A DNA stretch of 64,000 bases from JBCBTD01 sp039818825. GTDB lineage: Bacteria; Pseudomonadota; Alphaproteobacteria; Geminicoccales; Geminicoccaceae. How positions within the stretch are numbered: the first letter of the stretch is position 1; each line of letters begins with the position of its first letter. The position numbers were made by a program, and so were the translations under genes. Below the pieces are notes generated by a model. That model saw only the letters and a program-made list of their open reading frames with translations, was not told the origin of the DNA and did no database searches. The DNA is taken from the NCBI GenBank assembly GCA_039818825.1, contig JBCBTD010000015.1, positions 1-64,000 of the forward strand, in the 5' to 3' direction. Of this stretch, positions 58,325 through 64,000 are shown piece after piece.

Positions 58325-59749
58325 GTGAAGCACTTCCGTACCCCGAGAGATGGCTTGGGGTCGCTCGAGGCCGAGGTCGCGTCATCGGTGGTTGCCGCCG
58401 CCGGCGACATCGCGCTCGTCATCGATGGCGAAGGGGTGATCCGCGATCTCGCGTTCGACACGGAGGAGCCCGCCTTCGAGGGCTGCCGTGGTTGGCTCGG
58501 ACGTCGATGGACCGAAACCGTGACCGTCGAGAGCCGGCCGAAGCTGCTAGCGCTCATGCAGGACGCCGCGGCCAAAGCCGAGCCGCACTGGCGTCAAGTC
58601 AACCACCCCGCCGCCGGTGGCCCAGACGTGCCCATCCTCTACGTGGCGGTCGACCTCGGCCAAAAGGGGCGGTTGGTCGCCATTGGCCGGAGTCTGAAGG
58701 CCGTCGCGTCGCTGCAACAGCGCCTGGTCGATGCCCAGCAGGCGATGGAGCGCGACTACGCGCGCCTCCGTCACGCCGAGACCCGCTATCGGTTGCTGTT
58801 CCAGATGTCGGGCGAGGCTCTCCTGGTCATCGACGCCGCGAGCAACCGGATCGTCGACTCCAATCCGACCGCAGAACGGCTGCACGGCTCTCCGGCGTCG
58901 GGCCTGGGGGGGCGGCCATTTCCGGAGGGCTTCGACGACGACAGCACCAAGGTGCTGCGAACGCTGCTGGCCAATGTCCGAGCAACGGGCCGGTCCGACG
59001 AAGGCCGGGCCATCTGGTCGGACGGCGGTGGCGAGGTGATCGTGTCGGCGGCACTCTTCCGGCTCGACAGCGCATCCTTGTTCCTCGTCCGGATGGCGCC
59101 GACGGAGACCGGTGGCGGCGCGCCGGCGTTGGCGCCGCTCAAGGCAAAGCTCTTGCGGATCCTGGAATTGGGCCCCGACGGCTTCGTGCTGACCAGCACC
59201 GACGGACGGGTTCTCGCCGCCAACGCGGCGTTCCTCGACCTCGCACAGCTCACCACCGAAGAGCAAGCCCGAGGCGAACCGCTCGATCGGTGGCTCGGTC
59301 GCCGTGGTGTCGACGTCGACGTGCTGGTCGCCAACCTCAAAGAACGCGGCACCGTGCGGCTCTTCTCGACCCGCTTGCACGGCGAGTTCGGCAGCGCGAT
59401 CGACGTCGAAGTGTCGGCGGTCTCGTTGATCGACGGCGGCCCACCCTGTTTCGGCTTCGCCATCCGCAACGTCGGCCGCCGGCTCACACCAGAGGCCCGA
59501 AAGGTCGAGCTTCCGCACTCCGTGGAACAGCTTACCGAACTGGTCGGGCGTGTCTCGTTGAAGGACCTCGTCCGCGAGACGACCGACATGATCGAGCGTT
59601 TGTACATCGAGGCCGCTCTGGAGATGACCAACGACAACCGCGCCTCGGCAGCCGAAATGCTCGGCCTGAGCCGCCAGAGCCTGTACGTGAAGCTCCGGCG
59701 GTACGGGCTGATGGAGGCGACGACCGAGGACAGCGCTGGTGAGGGCTGA
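58325..59749 (+). CDS. ppsR: Photosynthesis repressor PpsR/CrtJ
   Basis: A 474-residue repressor with an N-terminal PAS-like domain, a linker helix (LVDAQQAMERDYARLRHAE), two PAS domains (~140-250 and ~270-380), and a C-terminal Fis-type HTH (NRASAAEMLGLSRQSLYVKL). It binds TGT-N12-ACA sites when oxygen is present and shuts off bch, crt and puc genes. Only two cysteines occur (54 and 375), none in the DNA-binding end. GTG 58325 follows GGAGGG by 11 bases. Confidence 0.93.
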   Translation: MKHFRTPRDGLGSLEAEVASSVVAAAGDIALVIDGEGVIRDLAFDTEEPAFEGCRGWLGRRWTETVTVESRPKLLALMQDAAAKAEPHWRQVNHPAAGGPDVPILYVAVDLGQKGRLVAIGRSLKAVASLQQRLVDAQQAMERDYARLRHAETRYRLLFQMSGEALLVIDAASNRIVDSNPTAERLHGSPASGLGGRPFPEGFDDDSTKVLRTLLANVRATGRSDEGRAIWSDGGGEVIVSAALFRLDSASLFLVRMAPTETGGGAPALAPLKAKLLRILELGPDGFVLTSTDGRVLAANAAFLDLAQLTTEEQARGEPLDRWLGRRGVDVDVLVANLKERGTVRLFSTRLHGEFGSAIDVEVSAVSLIDGGPPCFGFAIRNVGRRLTPEARKVELPHSVEQLTELVGRVSLKDLVRETTDMIERLYIEAALEMTNDNRASAAEMLGLSRQSLYVKLRRYGLMEATTEDSAGEG

Positions 59750-60638
59750 GCTGGTCGACACCTCCTGGCCGGCCCCCGCCGCAGTCGCCGAACTGCTCAA
59801 GCCGATCACCTGGTTCGCACCGATGTGGGCGTTCGGTTGCGGCGTCGTCTCGGCCGGCGTGCCGCTGGGCGAGCGGTGGACCGCTCTGGCGTTCGGTATC
59901 CTGCTTGCGGGACCGATGGTTTGTGGGACCAGCCAGGCGGTCAACGACTGGTACGACCGCCACGTCGACGCGATCAACGAGCCGGGCCGGCCAATCCCAT
60001 CGGGTCGCATCCCCGGCCGTTGGGGATTGCTCATCGCGATCGTCTGGACCGCTTTGTCGCTCCTGGTCGCCACGACCCTTGGCGCCTGGGGTTTCGGCGC
60101 CGCGGTCATCGCCCTGCTGCTCGCTTGGGCCTACAGCGCACCGCCTTTGAGGCTCAAGCGTAACGGCTGGTGGGGCAACAGCGCGGTGGCGATTTGCTAT
60201 GAAGGAGTACCGTGGTTCACCGGCGCGGCGGTGATGCTGGCTGGACTGCCACCTTGGCCGGTCGTAGCAGCCGCTCTGCTCTACAGCTTCGGCGCCCACG
60301 GCATCATGACGCTCAACGACTTCAAGTCGATCGACGGTGACCGCCGTACCGGGATCGGCTCGCTGCCGGCGCGGCTCGGACCCGAGCGAGCCGGGCGTGT
60401 CGCCTGCGTGATGATGGCGGTGCCGCAGCTCGTCGTCGTGGCGCTGTTGGTCGCCTGGGGCTTCCCGCTCCACGCCTTGGTCGTGGCTGCGGTCGTTGCG
60501 GTGCAGGTCGCGCTCATGTTCCGCCTGCTGCAGGCACCGCGCGAGCGGGCACCGTGGTACAACGCCACCGGAACCAGCCTCTACGTCAGCGGCATGATGG
60601 CGACGGCGCTGGCGCTCGGCGCGGGCGCCGGCAGTTGA
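59739..60638 (+). CDS. bchG: Bacteriochlorophyll synthase
   Basis: A 299-residue UbiA-family prenyltransferase in the inner membrane that esterifies bacteriochlorophyllide a with a geranylgeranyl or phytyl group. First Asp motif NDWYDRHVDAINEPGRPIP and second NDFKSIDGD are intact. GTG 59739 overlaps the end of ppsR by 11 bases. Confidence 0.94.
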   Translation: MRAELVDTSWPAPAAVAELLKPITWFAPMWAFGCGVVSAGVPLGERWTALAFGILLAGPMVCGTSQAVNDWYDRHVDAINEPGRPIPSGRIPGRWGLLIAIVWTALSLLVATTLGAWGFGAAVIALLLAWAYSAPPLRLKRNGWWGNSAVAICYEGVPWFTGAAVMLAGLPPWPVVAAALLYSFGAHGIMTLNDFKSIDGDRRTGIGSLPARLGPERAGRVACVMMAVPQLVVVALLVAWGFPLHALVVAAVVAVQVALMFRLLQAPRERAPWYNATGTSLYVSGMMATALALGAGAGS

Positions 60639-61969
60639 GCGCGGCGCATCCACTGGGCTGGGTCGGGATCGTCCGCCTCGGGCTGGTCCAGCTGGCGCTC
60701 GGCGGGATCGTCGTCCTGACGACGTCAGCGTTCAACCGGATCATGGTCGTCGAGCTGGCGTTCGCAGCGATAGTACCAGGTGCGCTGGTCACGCTCCGCG
60801 AGCTCATCCAACTTTCCCGCCCGCGCTTCGGCTATGGCTCCGATAGGGGCGGCCGACGAACGCCATGGATCGTCGGTGGCATCGCTACCATGGCGCTGGG
60901 TGTCGTCCTGGCGGCGCTCGCGATTGCCTGGGCCGAACGAGCCACGGGTTCGGGGTTGGCGCTGGCCGTCGTCGGGTATCTGTTGATCGGCCTTGGCGGC
61001 GCCTCGGCGGGCACGTCCGTGTTGGCGCTGCTCGCGACCCACGTCATGCCGGAACGGCGGGCCGCCGCAGCGACCATCGTTTGGGTGATGCTGATCTTCG
61101 GCTTTGTCGTGACGGCGGCAAGTGCCGGCGCGATGCTCGACCCCTACTCCTCGAGCCGTCTCGTCGCGGTGACCACGGTCATCGCGGTCGCGGCGGTGTT
61201 GTTGAGCGTGGCGGCGATGTGGCGGCTGGAAGGCACGCCTCGGGTGCCGGTCGCAGAGGCCGGGACAGCGACGTTCGCGGGCGCGCTTCGCGACGTGCTG
61301 ACCGAACCCCGAGCGTTTCGGTTCACGATCTTCGTCTTCGTCTCGATGCTGGCTTACAGCACGCAGGATCTGATCCTGGAGCCCTATGCCGGGCTGGTCT
61401 TCGGCCTGACCCCAGGCGAATCGACGAGCTTGACGTCGAACCAGCACGGCGGCGTGCTCGTCGGCATGTTGACGGTCGCTCTCCTCGGCTCTCGTTTCGG
61501 CAAGGGCAAGGACAGCTGGTTGCGACGGACGGCAGCGGTCGGTTGCATCGGTTCAGCCCTGGTGCTGATCACCTTGGCAGCCGGCGGCTTCGAAGGCGTT
61601 GGTTGGCCGATCGAGCGCGCCGTCTTCGTGCTCGGCTTCGCCAACGGCGTGTTCGCGGTCGCGGCGATCGGTTCGATGATGAGCCTCGCCGGCGCCGGCC
61701 AGAAGCAACGCGAAGGTACCCGCATGGGTGTCTGGGGGGCGGCCCAGGCGGTATCGCTGGCCATCGGCGGGTTTCTCGGGACGGTTGCGGTCGACGTCCT
61801 GCGGGCCGTGTTCGGCGCGCCGGTGCCGGCCTATGCGTCCGTCTTCGTGGCCGAAGCGCTCTTGTTCCTGGTGGCTGCGTGGCTCGCCCTTTGGGTCGGC
61901 CGGGCTGCGATCACTCCTGTGACGACGCCGCCGGGCGGCGACGTTGCCACGGCAACCATCGCGCGATGA
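60635..61969 (+). CDS. PucC-family (BCD) protein, Orf428-like
   Basis: A 444-residue, 12-helix MFS-type protein and second PucC paralogue besides LhaA. LTTSAFNRIMVVEL, the RPRFGYGSDRGGRRTPWI loop and QDLILEPYAGLVFGL place it in the family. A gene of this type lies between bchG and bchP in many clusters; its cargo is thought to be pigment or pigment precursor. TTG 60635 shares bases with the bchG stop. Confidence 0.9.
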   Translation: MSAAHPLGWVGIVRLGLVQLALGGIVVLTTSAFNRIMVVELAFAAIVPGALVTLRELIQLSRPRFGYGSDRGGRRTPWIVGGIATMALGVVLAALAIAWAERATGSGLALAVVGYLLIGLGGASAGTSVLALLATHVMPERRAAAATIVWVMLIFGFVVTAASAGAMLDPYSSSRLVAVTTVIAVAAVLLSVAAMWRLEGTPRVPVAEAGTATFAGALRDVLTEPRAFRFTIFVFVSMLAYSTQDLILEPYAGLVFGLTPGESTSLTSNQHGGVLVGMLTVALLGSRFGKGKDSWLRRTAAVGCIGSALVLITLAAGGFEGVGWPIERAVFVLGFANGVFAVAAIGSMMSLAGAGQKQREGTRMGVWGAAQAVSLAIGGFLGTVAVDVLRAVFGAPVPAYASVFVAEALLFLVAAWLALWVGRAAITPVTTPPGGDVATATIAR

Positions 61970-61980
61970 GGACAACCATG

Positions 61981-63195
61981 ATGAGCGAAACCTTCGACGT
62001 CATCGTGGTCGGCGGCGGCCCTGCGGGCGCCACGGCTGCCTGCGAGGCCGCATTGGCGGGCCGCAGCGTCCTGCTTCTCGACCGCGCGGGCCGGATCAAG
62101 CCGTGCGGCGGGGCGATCCCGCCGAGGGCCATTCAGGAGTTCGCGATTCCCGATGACCTGCTGGTCGCCAAGATCAGCACCGCGCGGATCGTCTCGCCGA
62201 CGGCGCAAGCGGTGGACATTCCGATCGAAGGCGGCTTCGTCGGGATGGTCGACCGTGCCGTCTTCGATGAATGGTTGCGCGAACGCGCGGCTGGTGTCGG
62301 CGCCCAACGAATGACTGGAACCTTCGAACGCCTGGAACGGGATGACGACGGCACCGCGGTCGTCGTCTACCATCCCGGTCAAGGCCACAACGACCATCCG
62401 CTCGAGCGGGTGCGCGGCCGCGTCGTCGTCGGTGCCGATGGCGCCAATTCGGCGGTCGCGCGCCAGGCCGTCGCCAACGGCGATCGCACACCGTTCGTCT
62501 TCGCCTATCACGAGATACTGGAAGCACCGCGCAACGGCCTGAGCGACTACGACCCGACGCGCTGCGACGTCGTCTACCGCGGCGATCTGTCTCCCGACTT
62601 CTACGGCTGGGTGTTCCCGCATGGCGACACCGTGAGCGTCGGCACGGGCAGTGCCAACAAGGGCTTCTCGCTCCGCGCCGCGGTCGGCCGGCTCCGTGAC
62701 GCCGCAGGCTTGGGCGACGCGGCCCTGGTGCGCCACGAAGGCGCCCCCATTCCGCTGAAACCGCTCAGCCGCTGGGACAACGGCCGCGACGTGGTCCTCG
62801 CCGGCGACGCCGCAGGGGTCGTCGCACCGGCTTCCGGCGAAGGCATCTTCTACGCGATGCTTGGCGGCCGCCTCGCGGCCGAGGCGGCAGACACCTGCCT
62901 CTCGACCAACGACGGCCGCGCCCTTGCCCGGGCCCGCAAGCGGTTCATGTCGACCCACGGCGGTGTCTTCTGGATCCTCGGGATGATGCAGCACTACTGG
63001 TACGTCAACGACGACCGTCGCGAACGCTTCGTTGCGATCTGCCGCGACAAGGACGTCCAGGAACTGACCTTCGACGCCTACATGAACAAGGAGTTGGTCA
63101 AGGCGAAACCGCTCGCCCACGTGCGGATCTTTTTCAAGAACGTCGCCCATCTGACCGGCTTGGTGCCGGCTCGCGCCGCGGCACCGACACCCTGA
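61981..63195 (+). CDS. bchP: Geranylgeranyl (bacterio)chlorophyll reductase
   Basis: A 404-residue FAD enzyme that reduces the geranylgeranyl tail to phytyl. FAD motif VIVVGGGPAGATAA, CGGAIPPRAI and GDAAGVVAPASGEGI are diagnostic. ATG 61981 is 8 bases after GAGGA; adjacent in-frame ATG codons at 61978 and 61966 exist. Last gene of the plus arm. Confidence 0.94.
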   Translation: MSETFDVIVVGGGPAGATAACEAALAGRSVLLLDRAGRIKPCGGAIPPRAIQEFAIPDDLLVAKISTARIVSPTAQAVDIPIEGGFVGMVDRAVFDEWLRERAAGVGAQRMTGTFERLERDDDGTAVVVYHPGQGHNDHPLERVRGRVVVGADGANSAVARQAVANGDRTPFVFAYHEILEAPRNGLSDYDPTRCDVVYRGDLSPDFYGWVFPHGDTVSVGTGSANKGFSLRAAVGRLRDAAGLGDAALVRHEGAPIPLKPLSRWDNGRDVVLAGDAAGVVAPASGEGIFYAMLGGRLAAEAADTCLSTNDGRALARARKRFMSTHGGVFWILGMMQHYWYVNDDRRERFVAICRDKDVQELTFDAYMNKELVKAKPLAHVRIFFKNVAHLTGLVPARAAAPTP

Positions 63196-63236
63196 CGCGC
63201 GCGTAGCCCATGGCGTCGGACCGACATCGCTCGTAG

Positions 63237-63659
63237 TTACTCGACGTCACCGCTGCGGCTGGCGCATTTTTGGACGACGCGGGAGCACCGGGCGATCGAA
63301 CCGAAGCCCCAGCCGGCGCGGTTCTCGCTCCTGACCTCGACGATGCGGCCGCCCGCGAGTTCGACGTCGAACACGCAAGCGCGTTGGATGGCCGCCGCGG
63401 AAGGTCTCGGCGTGGCGAGGCGACGTCCATAGGCATCGACCGCTTGGGCCGAGGCGTAGCGCCGGACCTCCGTTCCAGGGCGGTCGCCGGGGACGATCTC
63501 GAACGGCTCACCGATGCAAGCGGCGAGGACCGCCTCCGGCTGGCCGATCAGCCGCGCCTTCGCCATGCGCACGGTTTGCAGATGTGGCGCGCCGCAGGCC
63601 ACGACGAGGCCCGCAGCCAGGATCGGCAGCGCCGAGCGCATTCCCCGACCGGCGCTCAT
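63237..63659 (-). CDS. Putative lipoprotein
   Basis: A 140-residue protein with a lipoprotein-like signal (ILAAGLVVACG) and four further cysteines. No family recognised. ATG 63659 overlaps the upstream stop (ATGA), so it is cotranslated with the membrane protein gene before it. Convergent with bchP. Confidence 0.65.
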   Translation of the reverse strand: MSAGRGMRSALPILAAGLVVACGAPHLQTVRMAKARLIGQPEAVLAACIGEPFEIVPGDRPGTEVRRYASAQAVDAYGRRLATPRPSAAAIQRACVFDVELAGGRIVEVRSENRAGWGFGSIARCSRVVQKCASRSGDVE

Positions 63660-63988
63660 CGCCGCCGCTCCATCACCTGCCGCCGCGCGGCCGCCATGCG
63701 CAGACCGGCAGTGAGGTTGAGCGTGAGCAGAACGACGTTGGCGCCGCCCGCGATCAGTTCCAATCCCTGGACGACGTAGAAGGCATCGTCCAAGGCACCG
63801 GCGCTGGCCTTGGCTGCGAGAAACAGGGCTGCCGGCACGAGCACGAACAAGCCGTTGGCGGCGGCGAAAGCCATTCGCCTGCTCTTGCGCCGCACGACGG
63901 CCGACGCCGGCGCGGTGCCGAGAGCCCGGCCCGTGAGGCCCGCAAAGGCCAGCGCCGGCACCAGCACGAGGAACCCCCAGGGGATCAC
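63656..63988 (-). CDS. Small membrane protein (start may lie beyond the window)
   Basis: At least 110 residues with about three predicted membrane helices (WGFLVLVPALAFAGL, GLFVLVPAALFLAA, and an ELIAGGANVVLLTLNLT segment). GTG 63988 is the first start seen, but the frame is open to the right edge, so a longer protein is possible. No family recognised. Confidence 0.6.
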   Translation of the reverse strand: MIPWGFLVLVPALAFAGLTGRALGTAPASAVVRRKSRRMAFAAANGLFVLVPAALFLAAKASAGALDDAFYVVQGLELIAGGANVVLLTLNLTAGLRMAAARRQVMERRR

Positions 63989-64000
63989 GGTCTTGACGGC

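Overview
The window is GC-rich, densely coded DNA from an alphaproteobacterium that carries an aerobic anoxygenic photosynthesis gene cluster (PGC). The evidence is the bchFNBHLM-lhaA-puhABC-acsF-puhE block, a divergent aerR-ppsR-bchG-bchP arm, a ChrR-type regulator with a singlet-oxygen-type lipid operon, and alphaproteobacterial sugar-transport and flagellin modules. I cannot name the genus from sequence alone. Genes of the photosystem that are not in this window (pufLM, crt, bchCXYZ, bchDIO) must lie elsewhere if present.

Layout. 1-5898 (minus): a TAXI-type TRAP importer, a small lipoprotein, a cytochrome P450 and an acyl-CoA ligase that runs off the left edge. The first ~40 bases appear to be an inverted fold-back of the same ligase gene, probably an assembly artefact. 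6014-8542 (plus): a patatin-like phospholipase and a GntP-type permease. 8549-12252 (minus): fliC-flaG-fliD-fliS. 12541-15915 (plus): a large copper-radical-oxidase (galactose/glyoxal oxidase type) fused to two lectin-like domains. 16220-21354: a TetR regulator, its palindromic operator and a divergent RND efflux pair. 21332-27495: a ChrR-like protein that has lost its zinc cysteines, divergent from a five-gene overlapping operon (FAD oxidoreductase, DUF1365, cyclopropane-fatty-acid-synthase-like methyltransferase, MFS/GPH transporter, DUF3833 lipoprotein).

27492-37957: a ROK regulator coupled to a di-heme oxidoreductase, divergent from a complete D-xylose operon (xylF, xylH, xylG, xylB, xylA, aldose epimerase, RraA-like). 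38066-40151: an HxlR regulator with a divergent small hydrolase, then a VPLPA-CTERM surface protein.

40404-63195 is the PGC. The minus arm reads bchF-bchN-bchB-bchH-bchL-bchM-lhaA-puhA-puhB-puhC-orf101-acsF-puhE-bchE-bchJ, most genes overlapping by a few bases. The plus arm reads aerR-ppsR-bchG-(PucC-family)-bchP. Together they convert protoporphyrin IX through Mg-chelation (BchH), methylation (BchM), ring-E closure (AcsF with oxygen, BchE without), protochlorophyllide reduction (BchLNB), hydration (BchF) and phytylation (BchG, BchP), and they assemble the reaction centre (Puh proteins, LhaA). The gap between the two arms holds two 34-bp symmetric elements that fit PpsR/CrtJ half-sites. The right edge has a two-gene unit encoding a small membrane protein and a lipoprotein.
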